The position numbers and the translations under genes are program-made. The notes beneath the pieces are model-generated. The model was not told where the DNA came from, searched no databases, and saw nothing but the letters and a program-made list of their open reading frames with translations. From assembly GCA_002729875.1 (NCBI GenBank), contig PBZD01000126.1:1-64000 (forward strand): a DNA stretch of 64,000 nt. The letters are read 5' to 3'. Positions 1 through 9,220 of the stretch are shown here, piece after piece; the first letter of the stretch is position 1; every line of letters starts with the position of its first letter. This DNA comes from Chromatiales bacterium. GTDB lineage: Bacteria; Pseudomonadota; Gammaproteobacteria; Steroidobacterales; GCA-2729495.

Positions 1-1927
1 CAAGTGCCACAAATGTATTGGCAACCGACAAAATCTTCCCGGGAAGAGTCATTTGCTCCGCACTTAACTGTCGCGGATAGCCGCTGCCGTCAAGATGCTC
101 CTGCTTCTGTGCCAAAGTTTCCAGGACCGGCCCATCGAAGTCCAGTTTGCCGAGCAACTCCAAACCAGTACTGACATGAGCGTACAACAACTCTTCATCA
201 TCCTTTGTCAACAACCCGGTCTTGGTTAACAATTCACGTGAAATAGCTATTTTACCGACATTGGCCAACATCGCAGCCAGGTTCAGCATTTCAAGATCTT
301 CGCTATTCAGCCCCATCTCACGACCAATCGCACCGGCAACCTCGGCCAGATGCTGTGAGTGGAATGCGGTATATGGATCATGCAGATCAACAATATTCAC
401 CAGCGTCGCCACAAGATTACGTAACAAATTAGTATGGCGTTGCTGGGCCCGCTGAAAATCGGTGATATCCCTGAAAACAAGCAGCATGGGATTCCGGTGA
501 TGACCGATACGTTCCACCGGAATAAAACTCGCATGATAGACACGATCATGTGCGCCAAAGCGTAAGGCTATAACCCGATGTACCCGCTCACTACTCTGTT
601 GCGCCTGCTGAATACTGCTTTGTAACTCTCCTGCGGTAGCCGGGCCCAGCACTGCAGTGAGTTCATTGTCAACAATGTCGCTAATCTTCGACCCGACCGC
701 ATCTGCCGTCGCCTGGTTGGTAAAAATAACTTCCTGCGCCCGGCTGGTCAGCAGCGTCAATACATCGATATTATCGGCAGTCGCATGCAGCAGTTCAGTC
801 TGGCGTTGGAGCCGGGTTGTCTTATCGAGTAATTCCTCCGCCTGATGCCGGGCGCGAACGCTACTGCCATGCCGCCAGGCAGCGATCACGACTGCGACGC
901 ACGTCAACAATAACAGCGACATCGATATCAGCAAAAACTGCCGCCGCTCGTTTGACTCACTTAAGGCCTGAACCGCATCCACCTGTTGTGCCAACACCCA
1001 GGTCTGCCGATTGATACGACGACTTGTCTGCAAGACCGAGTCACCGCGGTAATTATCCAATAGCGCAAAATCGTCAGGTGTTTTGACGGCCTGCGCTGCG
1101 GCCAACGTCGTCCGGTCCAGCGGCATACTGCGCCGCATCGGCCCGGCACCATCCTTTGTCGATGACAGATAAACAACCCGGTCCCCACGCATTTCCAGCA
1201 ACAAGGCTTCATTGTCCTCGGCAAATCCCACACCACCTCTTACCAGCGGAAACAATTCCTGCTCAGCATTACGAATTCCGATGAGCAAACCAATCGGTGT
1301 TTCGCCATTTCCGGGGTGGCTACCCATAACGGCCATAACAGGAACCGCAAATAGAATAAGCGCCTGTTCCTGTCCGTCCGGAATCAAACCTGTTGCCTGT
1401 CGCGCCACACCACTTAATACCCGCTGCAATGGCGCGTTCATTTGCTTACCTATGGCGGACGACATGCCTGGTGTTGCCACAACCGGGCGCAAATCAACAT
1501 CTAATAAGGCAAGACCTGAAATACTTGTTGTGGCTACATTGGCGGCAATGCGTGGCGTGTCAGCAGACCAATACCCATCACGGTCGGCCGAGGCCAAAAT
1601 CAGGTTGCGCAAATAGGAAAATTCGGCAGGTCGCGATGTCCCGCTGGCTTGAGCTTGCAGCAATTGACCAAGGTACATTTGCAACGATGCATTGTCGGCC
1701 AGCACCTGAAGATCATCAAACGTTCCACTCAGAAAATCCTGAATGGCATCGACCTTGGCATCAGCGACCAGTCCGAGTCGTGCCTCCCATTGCTGCAGGT
1801 CACGCTCACGTTCTTTATCAATGTAGACACTGATGAAGAACATGCCGAGCAGAACAAGTCCAGCCAAAGCTAAAACCGGTATCACTACAGACAGGTAAAT
1901 CGGGGTTTTGGGGCTATTGTTAACCAT
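1..1927 (-). CDS. Membrane sensor with periplasmic domain, PAS and degenerate HD-GYP domain (partial, C-terminus outside window)
   Basis: About 642 residues are visible from the ATG at 1927. There is one N-terminal membrane segment (about residues 10-30), a periplasmic sensing region of nearly 300 residues, a second membrane segment (about 327-350), a PAS-like region (about 365-480) and an HD-GYP-like region running off the window edge. Active HD-GYP proteins hydrolyse cyclic-di-GMP with a metal centre. Here the HD pair is replaced by Ala555-Asn556 (AAMLANVGK), the HHE before the GYP loop reads KQE, and the usual VAD reads VAN, although DGSGYP itself is intact. I infer that it binds rather than cleaves its ligand. 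The ATG lies two bases after the stop of the LapG-like gene (TGATAATG), so the two are translationally coupled. A LapD-like signalling role is inference. Confidence 0.8.
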   Translation of the reverse strand, partial: MVNNSPKTPIYLSVVIPVLALAGLVLLGMFFISVYIDKERERDLQQWEARLGLVADAKVDAIQDFLSGTFDDLQVLADNASLQMYLGQLLQAQASGTSRPAEFSYLRNLILASADRDGYWSADTPRIAANVATTSISGLALLDVDLRPVVATPGMSSAIGKQMNAPLQRVLSGVARQATGLIPDGQEQALILFAVPVMAVMGSHPGNGETPIGLLIGIRNAEQELFPLVRGGVGFAEDNEALLLEMRGDRVVYLSSTKDGAGPMRRSMPLDRTTLAAAQAVKTPDDFALLDNYRGDSVLQTSRRINRQTWVLAQQVDAVQALSESNERRQFLLISMSLLLLTCVAVVIAAWRHGSSVRARHQAEELLDKTTRLQRQTELLHATADNIDVLTLLTSRAQEVIFTNQATADAVGSKISDIVDNELTAVLGPATAGELQSSIQQAQQSSERVHRVIALRFGAHDRVYHASFIPVERIGHHRNPMLLVFRDITDFQRAQQRHTNLLRNLVATLVNIVDLHDPYTAFHSQHLAEVAGAIGREMGLNSEDLEMLNLAAMLANVGKIAISRELLTKTGLLTKDDEELLYAHVSTGLELLGKLDFDGPVLETLAQKQEHLDGSGYPRQLSAEQMTLPGKILSVANTFVAL

Positions 1928-1929
1928 TA

Positions 1930-2580
1930 TCACTGCGGTGCGTGCATCCACCATTGAAACTCACTGACAGAATAGACCGGAACATAATGCACAATACTTT
2001 GGTGCGACAAAACCTCTTCAACCTGATTATCGAGAATCAATATGTCATCATCCGCGCCAAATGCTAACACAGCATGTGCAATACGCAGATTCGTGTCCTG
2101 CAGAACAACAATTCGCAACTTATCGGCCGAATAGCCAAGCCAGCGAAGTGAAAGCAGTTTTGTGATTGCATAATCCTCACAGTCTCCCCCGTTGAAAAGA
2201 AACTCATGTGGGATTGCCCAATAATCCTCCAGGCCATAGTTGTCAAAATCAAGCACATAGTCCTTGTTGTTGGCATACCGATTAACCAGCCTGATTTGCT
2301 CGGACGGCGACAATTCTTTTATGTTATTGAGAAACTGGAGCCATTCGTGCATATAACAGGTATTGAACTCCCCGCCCTGGCAATCCCCGTCATGCAGATT
2401 ATCCGCCAGATGTCGTTCAAGTACCCGCACCCATTGGGGGAAAACCCCGATATTCGCCCTTGCAGTTTGCTGATAACCAAACAGGTTGTCCGGGAATTCT
2501 TCTGCAATCAGCGCATTAGGCACAGCCAACAACAGGCTGAAGGTAAACAATCGCAGGGTTAGTCGGGAATATGTAAACAC
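1930..2580 (-). CDS. LapG-type periplasmic transglutaminase-like cysteine protease (peptidase C93 family)
   Basis: The 216-residue protein has a signal peptide ending near LIAEE and then the bacterial transglutaminase-like cysteine protease fold. The triad can be read as Cys134 (GGDCEDYAI), His169 (IAHAVL) and Asp184 (LILDNQ), the arrangement known for LapG. LapG clips giant adhesins in the periplasm when cyclic-di-GMP is low and is normally held in check by LapD. No LapD (degenerate GGDEF/EAL) and no large adhesin are visible here; instead the next gene is a membrane sensor with a degenerate HD-GYP domain, coupled by a TGATAATG junction. The start is ATG 2580, with a short divergent promoter region of about 90 bases towards the Slam-like gene. 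The family is clear; the substrate is unknown. Confidence 0.82.
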   Translation of the reverse strand: MFTYSRLTLRLFTFSLLLAVPNALIAEEFPDNLFGYQQTARANIGVFPQWVRVLERHLADNLHDGDCQGGEFNTCYMHEWLQFLNNIKELSPSEQIRLVNRYANNKDYVLDFDNYGLEDYWAIPHEFLFNGGDCEDYAITKLLSLRWLGYSADKLRIVVLQDTNLRIAHAVLAFGADDDILILDNQVEEVLSHQSIVHYVPVYSVSEFQWWMHAPQ

Positions 2581-2669
2581 AAAACTGTGAACTGGTCGAT
2601 AGTTACGGCTGGGAAATACTATGATAATTGGCTGACCAAAAAACGATGACTAATTTGAACGTTTATATA

Positions 2670-3959
2670 ATGAAAAGCAACACAAATCTAATCGGAGCTG
2701 TATGTGCCGTGTCCATAGGGTGGCTGGGCTGTCTAAGCCCCGCCCCTGCTGTCGGGCAGGAGAATATCCAGCAACAATTTAACGCCGCTATCCAGGCTAT
2801 CGAAGAAGACCGTTTACGTAGTGCACGCGGTACCCTGGAAAGCCTGCTTGCCGAGCACCCCAATCTACATCGTGTGCGCCTTGAGTTGGCTCGCGTCGAC
2901 TACCTGTCCTATGACTACGATGAAGCCGAGCGTCTGGCACAACAGGTGCTCGATGACCCGAACACCCCGCCAAGCGTACAAACAACGGTACTGGCATTTC
3001 TTGCCCAGATCCGCGCCGACCAGCAACTGATGACGAAACAGCACTCAGTGACACCATCGTTCTATATCGGAACCCTGTTTGACACCAATGTTAACTTCGG
3101 ACCGAGCAAGGACATCATCGACATTGGCGGCACTCCACTCACGATAACTCCAGATTCCCGGGAAAACGATGATTGGGCGATAGTTATCAACCCGACAATT
3201 GCGCATACATATAACCCGGGCAAAAGATTTGCTGCCGGGGAAAAGACCGGCATTTTCGTCTGGCAAAGCCAGGCCAATGCTTATTATCGACGATATTCTT
3301 CCGAAGATGAATTCAATTTCGGCGTTCTAACACTACGCACCGGCCCGGACTGGATCGTACCCGGGCACTGGCAGGCCGGCATCGGGCTGCAGGGCGATCA
3401 AATCTTGCTTGATGACCGAAGCCTCGCGTGGTTTACAACAATAAACCCCAACATAACCTGGCAACTCAGTCAGGACACAGCTCTGACACTCGATACATTC
3501 CTTACTCAAAGACATTACTGGCGCGATCAGGATTCGGGTCGTGATGGCTGGTATAAATCGGCAGCACTTTCTGTAGATCATTTCCTCTACGACAACAAAG
3601 TGACAATAAACGGCGGTATCGGTTATGCCGACTTCAACGCCGATGACAATCAATACAGTTATAAAGGACCCGAGGTTTTTGCCGGTGTTGGCGCAGAGGC
3701 ATGGCAGGGCGGATCAGTTTACGCAAGCGCAAGGTATAAAAAATATGATTTCAAAGGCAACCAACCGGTCTTTGGAATTCCTCGCGATGATGACGAGTAT
3801 CGGTTAACAGTCGGATTTCAGCATGATTTCAGTACCGGCATGCTGCGTAACTGGTCACTGCTCGGTAACTGGACTTATACCGATAATCAATCTGACGATG
3901 TACCAATTTTTGAATATGACCGACATGAGTTGAACCTCGGTCTGTCACGTTCTTTCTAG
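2670..3959 (+). CDS. Slam-like outer-membrane beta-barrel protein with N-terminal TPR (DUF560 family)
   Basis: The chosen ATG at 2670 gives a signal peptide (hydrophobic stretch ending around PAPAVGQ); upstream in-frame starts at 2646 and 2628 would bury it. Residues about 30-120 are helical and TPR-like (RSARGTLESLLAEHPN, then AERLAQQVLDD). The rest, from about 125, is alternating beta-strand sequence rich in Tyr, Trp and Asp-Gly turns, ending in LGLSRSF with a C-terminal Phe as in outer-membrane barrels. This plan, periplasmic TPR plus about 14-strand barrel, is that of surface lipoprotein assembly modulators (Slam, type XI secretion), which are about 480 residues; this one is 429. Slam genes usually lie next to their substrate, and the following gene is a candidate. 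A generic DUF560 porin-like protein is the alternative. Confidence 0.68.
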   Translation: MKSNTNLIGAVCAVSIGWLGCLSPAPAVGQENIQQQFNAAIQAIEEDRLRSARGTLESLLAEHPNLHRVRLELARVDYLSYDYDEAERLAQQVLDDPNTPPSVQTTVLAFLAQIRADQQLMTKQHSVTPSFYIGTLFDTNVNFGPSKDIIDIGGTPLTITPDSRENDDWAIVINPTIAHTYNPGKRFAAGEKTGIFVWQSQANAYYRRYSSEDEFNFGVLTLRTGPDWIVPGHWQAGIGLQGDQILLDDRSLAWFTTINPNITWQLSQDTALTLDTFLTQRHYWRDQDSGRDGWYKSAALSVDHFLYDNKVTINGGIGYADFNADDNQYSYKGPEVFAGVGAEAWQGGSVYASARYKKYDFKGNQPVFGIPRDDDEYRLTVGFQHDFSTGMLRNWSLLGNWTYTDNQSDDVPIFEYDRHELNLGLSRSF

Positions 3960-4034
3960 CGCATAAGTATCCAACATAACGACTAAATGCATATGCAAAT
4001 AACACCAAATCAATGAAGAGGAATAAATTCTTTC

Positions 4035-5261
4035 ATGAATTCTTGTATTAGTTACAAGAATATGGGGAAATTCCTAATTAACGCACTCATAAGAAATATA
4101 AAAATGAAAAATCTACTACTGATACTTTTTACCGCTATGGCTTGTTTGGCCAGCCCTGCACATGCCTCCGATATTGTGCAGTCCGAACGCGACTGTGCCG
4201 AGATCCTCGAACAATGGGCCACTGACCCTGACTCGGCACCCAAGAAACTGGTTGACGAGTGCATGGGAATGATGGCCGGCGTTACTTCAGCAGAAGATGA
4301 GTTAGCGAATATTGTGCCGTCTGCCGGCAGCCAACAGGCTGGTGACCCCTGCGTCGGATCCGGCTCAGCCGGCTCCGTGCATTGCTGGGGCCCCTGGAGC
4401 GCACTGTCTCCGGCAGCATCCGGTGTCACGCCACCTGCTGACCAGTTGCCGAGCGATGACTTCGAAGTCCGGCCTGAATTAGCAGCTCTTTATGATCCTG
4501 ACCCAGCTGATGATCCTCCGACTCCGCCTGACCTGCTGCTTGGCTCATGTGCCCCCGGAACATCATGCGGGTTCGCAACAATAGTAGACGGTATCACCGG
4601 GCAAGGTCCCGCTGAAGACACCGAGATTGCTATCTTTGACCTGGCCAGTGACGGCTCGCAATTCAGCCTGGCACCTGGCGAAACCGGCGAGATTGCCTCG
4701 GTAGGCAATATGTCACCCACCTTTAGCAATCGTCCCGATGAGTTTGAAAATATGAGCCTCAACGGCATAGACGGCAATGAACGATCACGCCTGATTGCAC
4801 GCGTAATCCGTGATACCGGCGGCGACATCATTACTGCAGCTGATGCGTGGGCGCACGGCAATACGGCAACCAGCACTGCTGACTCCGGCTTCTTCACATG
4901 GGGCAACTCAATTTCACAAACCGATGTCAATGCGCTGAACAGTTCGGCTGTCTCAGCACTCTTCACCGGGCCAATGTCGGCCGATAACGCTACGAATGCC
5001 ACAGTAACATTAAACTTTGGTAGCAACCCGACATGGACAGGCGAATGGACTAATCCCGGTTATTCATTTACCGCCGCCGGTGTAGTAACCGGCGTTGATT
5101 TTATCTCTGATCCGACACAATTCTCCGCTAATATTGGTGCAAACAGTTTTGTACAAGGTGCACTACTAGGTGACATCGCTAACAAATCGATCGCCCATTT
5201 TATTGATGTCGATATCAGCGGTGTTGGTCGCATCAAGGATGTCGGCCTGTTGGTTGAATAA
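4035..5261 (+). CDS. Secreted protein of unknown function, candidate Slam substrate
   Basis: The 408-residue protein has a signal peptide core (KNLLLILFTAMACLASPAHA) whose natural start would be the Met at 4104. The only purine-rich ribosome site (GAGGA, 4018-4022) sits upstream of the ATG at 4035, so that start is kept with doubt. There is no good lipobox. The middle is rich in Pro, Asp and Ser and has paired cysteines (CVGSGSAGSVHC; CAPGTSC), suggesting disulfides outside the cytoplasm. The last 90 residues look like short amphipathic strands (VTLNFGSNPTWTGEW, GVVTGVDFISD, FVQGALLGD), recalling the small C-terminal barrel of TbpB/hemophilin-type Slam substrates. It lies 75 bases after the Slam-like gene on the same strand. 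A TAAG tetrapeptide, the kind of site LapG cuts, occurs at residues 346-349. Function is inferred only. Confidence 0.5.
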   Translation: MNSCISYKNMGKFLINALIRNIKMKNLLLILFTAMACLASPAHASDIVQSERDCAEILEQWATDPDSAPKKLVDECMGMMAGVTSAEDELANIVPSAGSQQAGDPCVGSGSAGSVHCWGPWSALSPAASGVTPPADQLPSDDFEVRPELAALYDPDPADDPPTPPDLLLGSCAPGTSCGFATIVDGITGQGPAEDTEIAIFDLASDGSQFSLAPGETGEIASVGNMSPTFSNRPDEFENMSLNGIDGNERSRLIARVIRDTGGDIITAADAWAHGNTATSTADSGFFTWGNSISQTDVNALNSSAVSALFTGPMSADNATNATVTLNFGSNPTWTGEWTNPGYSFTAAGVVTGVDFISDPTQFSANIGANSFVQGALLGDIANKSIAHFIDVDISGVGRIKDVGLLVE

Positions 5262-5401
5262 TTTACTAAAATAACTTACTAATTATGTTCATAAGTAATT
5301 GAGAAAGTTTTTTCAGCATAGTAGTCTGTATAAATAATTAAGAATGCCCTTAGGGTACCCGGTGGCGCACATCTGGTACTTGCTAAAATAAGGGAAAAAA
5401 A

Positions 5402-5974
5402 ATGTATAACCGCCTACGAATGGCTGCAATTATCTTTGCACTTTCGCTTACCGGCATTCAAACAACAACTGCTTACGCCGCATCAGTTACACTGGTTCCG
5501 TCGTCTGCTGCCGTCAACGTCAGTAATGCTTTCACGATCAACCTGAACATGGATACAGCAGATGTGGCTGCAGAAACACCTGCGGCACACCCTGGTTCAT
5601 ATGCAGGTTCTGTCATCATTGATTTTGACCCTGCACTGGTAACCTACTCCGGCTCCATGTCCGGAATCACGGCCGGCACAATAGGTAGCATGCAAACTAT
5701 CTCATTCGATTTTTCCGGCGCGCCAGATGTCGGCACAGTTCGCGCGCTCGACTTTACAGCAGTCGGAACTGTCGGCAATACCATTAATTTTGGCCTGACT
5801 GATGCTGATGATTTCTTTGGCTCATTCACCAGCCAACTGCCGACAAACACACCGTTTACCCCCAGCTTTACCGGTGTGGATGTTCAGATTATTCCATTAC
5901 CGGCTGCCGGCTGGCTGATGCTGTCGGGACTGGGCGCAATTGGCTTCAGAGTTCGCCGGCACCGTTACTCCTGA
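5402..5974 (+). CDS. Secreted protein with cohesin-like domain and VPLPA/PEP-CTERM-type sorting tail
   Basis: The 190-residue protein starts at ATG 5402 after AAGGGAAAAAAA. A signal peptide ends near TTAYAA. Residues about 30-160 are all-beta and resemble cohesin-type modules (FTINLNMDTADV, GSVIIDFDPALVTYSG). The C-terminus is a sorting tail: IPLPAAGWLMLSGLGAIGF, then a basic cluster RVRRHRYS, matching the VPLPA variant of PEP-CTERM signals, which an exosortase recognises at the inner membrane before export to the surface or matrix. No exosortase is in the window; a PrsT-like TPR lipoprotein occurs at 50 kb. Codon use and orientation match the two preceding genes, so the three may form one surface-protein unit. 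Confidence 0.75.
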   Translation: MYNRLRMAAIIFALSLTGIQTTTAYAASVTLVPSSAAVNVSNAFTINLNMDTADVAAETPAAHPGSYAGSVIIDFDPALVTYSGSMSGITAGTIGSMQTISFDFSGAPDVGTVRALDFTAVGTVGNTINFGLTDADDFFGSFTSQLPTNTPFTPSFTGVDVQIIPLPAAGWLMLSGLGAIGFRVRRHRYS

Positions 5975-6016
5975 TAATATAGCCGCTGCTATTTCCGCAG
6001 CACAAACTATATAACT

Positions 6017-7531
6017 ATGCCGACTACCTGCATCAGCACCCCAACCTGCATCGGTTGGATTCTGTGCATGTTTGCATCGCTAACCGATGCACATAATCAA
6101 CCCAATTTACCCGACATTTCATTCTCACCAAGCGCAATTCAAAGTGCCCAACTCAATGCACTGCGATCCGCGCACGAACATGGACTTGCTGCAACTGATT
6201 ATGACCTGCAAATACTAGAGGAGATGGTAGCCGACCGGGAATCAACTGATACCGTCCAGTTTACTGATCGACTCAACGCGGCTTTCAGGCGCTACGCAAA
6301 AGATATCAGCCTCGGTCACCTGTCACCGCTAACCGATCCGGAATGGCATATTCCTCAACAGCCGTTGCTGATAGACCAACCCGACACGACCATTGATGAC
6401 ATAGAAAACCTGGCGCCGCCACATCCTGCCTATAAACGATTACATGCTGCAATGACCCGTTACCAGGCTTTACGCCAGGGTGGCGGCTGGAAAACCATTC
6501 CTGCAGGTCCAAAACTATCCCTCGGCATACTCCACCCGCAATCGGAGCTGGTGCGCAATCGGCTGCGAATGACAAACGATTTTGATGACACAACACCTGC
6601 CAATGCCTATCTGTTTGACTCAGCTCTTGACAAAGCCACGCGCGGATTTCAAACACGCCACGGCCTGCTCGTCAACGGCATCATTGATGCAGCAACGCGC
6701 AAGGCTATGAATGTATCTCTCGAGGATCGAATTCAACAACTGTCTATTGCAATGGAAAGATGGCGCTGGTTGCCGCGCGACCTTGGGGACCAATATGTCT
6801 GGGTTAACGCAGCTGAAGCAAGAATCGATATGATCATCGGCGGCAAGCCTGTCCTGTCAATGCGCACCATTGTCGGTCATTCGACACGACCCACACCAAG
6901 TCTGCAAAGCGAAATCAGGCGCATCATATTCAACCCGGCCTGGTCCGTACCCCAGTCAATTGCGACCGAAGACCTGCTGCCAAAATTGCGCAATGATCAT
7001 AGCCACCTGAAACGCAATAATTTTCGCATCTACACCGGCAGCAGCAACAAAATCCGGGAAGTTAATCCGAACGATGTTGACTGGTCGGGCATAAGCCCAA
7101 ACAACTTTCCCTACCGGTTTATCCAGCAACCAGGACCGGGTAACAGCCTTGGGCGGATCAAATTCATCTTCGACAACCCGTATAATATCTATGTCCATGA
7201 TACGCCATCAAAAGCTTTATTCGCCCTGCGCACGAGAACCTTTAGTTCCGGCTGCGTACGCCTTGAGCAAGCCGATGAGTTTGCCAGCGCGCTATTGGCC
7301 GCGGATCAGAACTGGACTAATGCCGACACCCAACGATACCTCGATGACGGTCGCACTCAAGGCATTAGCCTGCAACGCAAGATACCTATTTATCTCGTCT
7401 ATATCACCAGTTGGGTAACGGAAGACGGTCGGGCACACTTCCGGCGTGACCTGTACCACCGGGATGCAGCCGTGAGTGCCGCAAGTATTGCCAACCACCA
7501 ATTACCGATCAATCATCAACATCAATTCTGA
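6017..7531 (+). CDS. ldtD: L,D-transpeptidase of the YcbB/LdtD type
   Basis: The 504-residue protein carries an N-terminal export signal, a scaffold region (about 60-190), a peptidoglycan-binding helical motif (FDSALDKATRGFQTRHGLLVNGIIDAATRKAMN, about 200-235) and a YkuD catalytic domain (about 265-440). The active-site signature SSGCVRL places the nucleophile at Cys413, with the upstream partner His in NIYVHDTP. Such enzymes make 3-3 crosslinks between meso-diaminopimelate residues in the periplasm and can attach proteins to peptidoglycan. In enteric bacteria ycbB is next to ycbK; here a YcbK-like gene lies 7.4 kb away. The 3' end overlaps the converging gene at 7509-7970 by 23 bases. Confidence 0.88.
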   Translation: MPTTCISTPTCIGWILCMFASLTDAHNQPNLPDISFSPSAIQSAQLNALRSAHEHGLAATDYDLQILEEMVADRESTDTVQFTDRLNAAFRRYAKDISLGHLSPLTDPEWHIPQQPLLIDQPDTTIDDIENLAPPHPAYKRLHAAMTRYQALRQGGGWKTIPAGPKLSLGILHPQSELVRNRLRMTNDFDDTTPANAYLFDSALDKATRGFQTRHGLLVNGIIDAATRKAMNVSLEDRIQQLSIAMERWRWLPRDLGDQYVWVNAAEARIDMIIGGKPVLSMRTIVGHSTRPTPSLQSEIRRIIFNPAWSVPQSIATEDLLPKLRNDHSHLKRNNFRIYTGSSNKIREVNPNDVDWSGISPNNFPYRFIQQPGPGNSLGRIKFIFDNPYNIYVHDTPSKALFALRTRTFSSGCVRLEQADEFASALLAADQNWTNADTQRYLDDGRTQGISLQRKIPIYLVYITSWVTEDGRAHFRRDLYHRDAAVSAASIANHQLPINHQHQF

Positions 7532-7970
7532 TTGTGGGTTGGAATTTACCGGTCTTCACACGCCAGACCTGTACCACGAACATAACCGCCACAATGAAAA
7601 TTCCTGCCAGTAACACAATACGGTTATAACCGGGCAGCGACTCAGCCTGCATGAACTCGAGAGACCACACTGCCAATGCGATCCACGCCCCCTGTGGGAA
7701 CAGGGAACAAAATCCGGCGGCAATTGCCAACCCGCATGACACAATAATACCGACAGGTATGAACAGCAGAAAAACTGATCCACCATCGCCAGCTACCGCA
7801 TTCTGACCAGCGGACATCGCAGGGAGCAAAACACTTAACACAAACACAATCAACGCCGGCATCGCCGGCTGGGGCTTAAAGTTTGCCATCAAAGTTTCAC
7901 CCGCGGTCTGCGGAGCACGAAACACGGCAGCAGCATGGCTGACCGGATTCATTGATTCTTTATCATTCAT
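7509..7970 (-). CDS. Small integral membrane protein of unknown function
   Basis: The 153-residue protein has an N-terminal cytoplasmic stretch and about four hydrophobic segments (around 38-55, 65-85, 88-105, 118-135), then a charged tail (VWRVKTGKFQPTIRIDVDD). No catalytic or binding motif is recognised. It begins at ATG 7970 and converges on the L,D-transpeptidase gene with a short tail-to-tail overlap, so it is a separate transcription unit. I do not recognise a family. Confidence 0.6.
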   Translation of the reverse strand: MNDKESMNPVSHAAAVFRAPQTAGETLMANFKPQPAMPALIVFVLSVLLPAMSAGQNAVAGDGGSVFLLFIPVGIIVSCGLAIAAGFCSLFPQGAWIALAVWSLEFMQAESLPGYNRIVLLAGIFIVAVMFVVQVWRVKTGKFQPTIRIDVDD

Positions 7971-8197
7971 TGCACAGCAGACGGCTTAGCCGGAGAAGAT
8001 GCGACCCTGACTCAATTGTGCAACCGTCCTGACCTCATGGACAATTATACCGCCCTGTTCCTGCGCGGGCGACAGACGGCGGTATTACCGGAACAATCAC
8101 TGTTTGCCAAATGGCTACTATTGGCAGAGACGATGACATCTGCATCCAGCTGAATAAAATAGCATACTGATATCTTAACCGAGGGAGAGATGCCGAA

Positions 8198-9220
8198 ATG
8201 AGATTTCATATTATTCTGGAAGCAAATAACTCGCCCGCAAGAATAGCCGAACTGGCCACTCTGGCGGAGAGTTTCGACATGACCGGTATCTGGGTATCGA
8301 ATATGCACGATGCCCGCGATCCTTTCATTACATTCACTGAAGCAGCACGGGTGACCAGGAAAATCCGGCTGGGTCCGGTCGCTGTATCTCCCTACGAGCT
8401 TCATCCACTGAAAATGGCAACTTCCTTGCTAACACTTAACGAGATAGCCGGTGGCCGCGCCCAGATCGGTGTCAGCGCAGGTGATGGCGGGACTGCAATG
8501 GCGATGGGATTTAAAGCCAGGCGCCGGGTGCGTGCAGTCCGGGAATGTGTCGATATTATCGAAGCAGCGGCAAACAGTGAACCGATCCGTTATGAGGGTG
8601 AGATATACAAGGCGCTTTACTACCACGCATCTTGGGTTACACAACCCGCACCACGGGTCTATGTCTGTGCCGGTGGCCCACAGATGCTCGCCTCGAGCGC
8701 TAAATATGCACAGGGAATCTTTCTTGGCGATCATCTGCCTGAACAGGTTGCAGCAGCGAGTGAAACGATCAAATCGGCACAGGCCGGAATCAACACCCCC
8801 AAGGATTTCAGGCTACTGAATTTCTGGGCCTGGCATGTTAAAGAAAGCCAGGATGACGCACGTGCCGAAGCCAGAATATGGCTTGCTGTGCGAGCCACCC
8901 CATGGCCGGGATTTTATCATCGTGACATCCTGCCCGATGAAGATATGCAGGTTGTCTGGGATAACCTGCCGGCAATCAACCAGGCTTTCTTTAACAAGAA
9001 TCCGCATATCAAGAATATTCCGCAAGATATTCTCGACCGACTTGTCGACCAGTGTTCATCAACATCATCGAGTGACAACCTGGATCACGAAATTGAACGA
9101 ATCCGCAGGTTTGCAGCGGCGGGCCTGACGGATATTGCGTTGAGAATTTATGAGAATCCTGAAAAATCGATACGCCTGATTGGTGAACGCATCATGCCGG
9201 CGCTGAACCCGCCCGGATGA
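8198..9220 (+). CDS. LLM-class flavin- or F420-dependent oxidoreductase (luciferase-like), copy 1
   Basis: The 340-residue TIM-barrel protein has an excellent ribosome site (GAGGGAGAG) ahead of ATG 8198. It has the LLM signatures shared with the two other copies in the window: SPYELHPLKMATSLLTLNEIAGGRAQIG, then FWAWHVK and, near the end, LDHEIERIRRFAAAGLTDIALRIYENP. The family transfers hydride or oxygen using FMN or coenzyme F420 (Mer-like reductases, alkanal monooxygenases). The insertion pattern resembles Mer/F420-type proteins more than LuxAB, but cofactor choice cannot be decided from sequence. It stands between a membrane-protein gene and the glutaredoxin fusion, so its substrate is unknown. 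Confidence 0.8.
   Translation: MRFHIILEANNSPARIAELATLAESFDMTGIWVSNMHDARDPFITFTEAARVTRKIRLGPVAVSPYELHPLKMATSLLTLNEIAGGRAQIGVSAGDGGTAMAMGFKARRRVRAVRECVDIIEAAANSEPIRYEGEIYKALYYHASWVTQPAPRVYVCAGGPQMLASSAKYAQGIFLGDHLPEQVAAASETIKSAQAGINTPKDFRLLNFWAWHVKESQDDARAEARIWLAVRATPWPGFYHRDILPDEDMQVVWDNLPAINQAFFNKNPHIKNIPQDILDRLVDQCSSTSSSDNLDHEIERIRRFAAAGLTDIALRIYENPEKSIRLIGERIMPALNPPG

Noticed and set aside
8198-9220. LLM protein as a true bacterial luciferase (LuxA)
   Set aside because: No LuxB, aldehyde or lux operon partner is present and the motifs resemble Mer/F420-type reductases.
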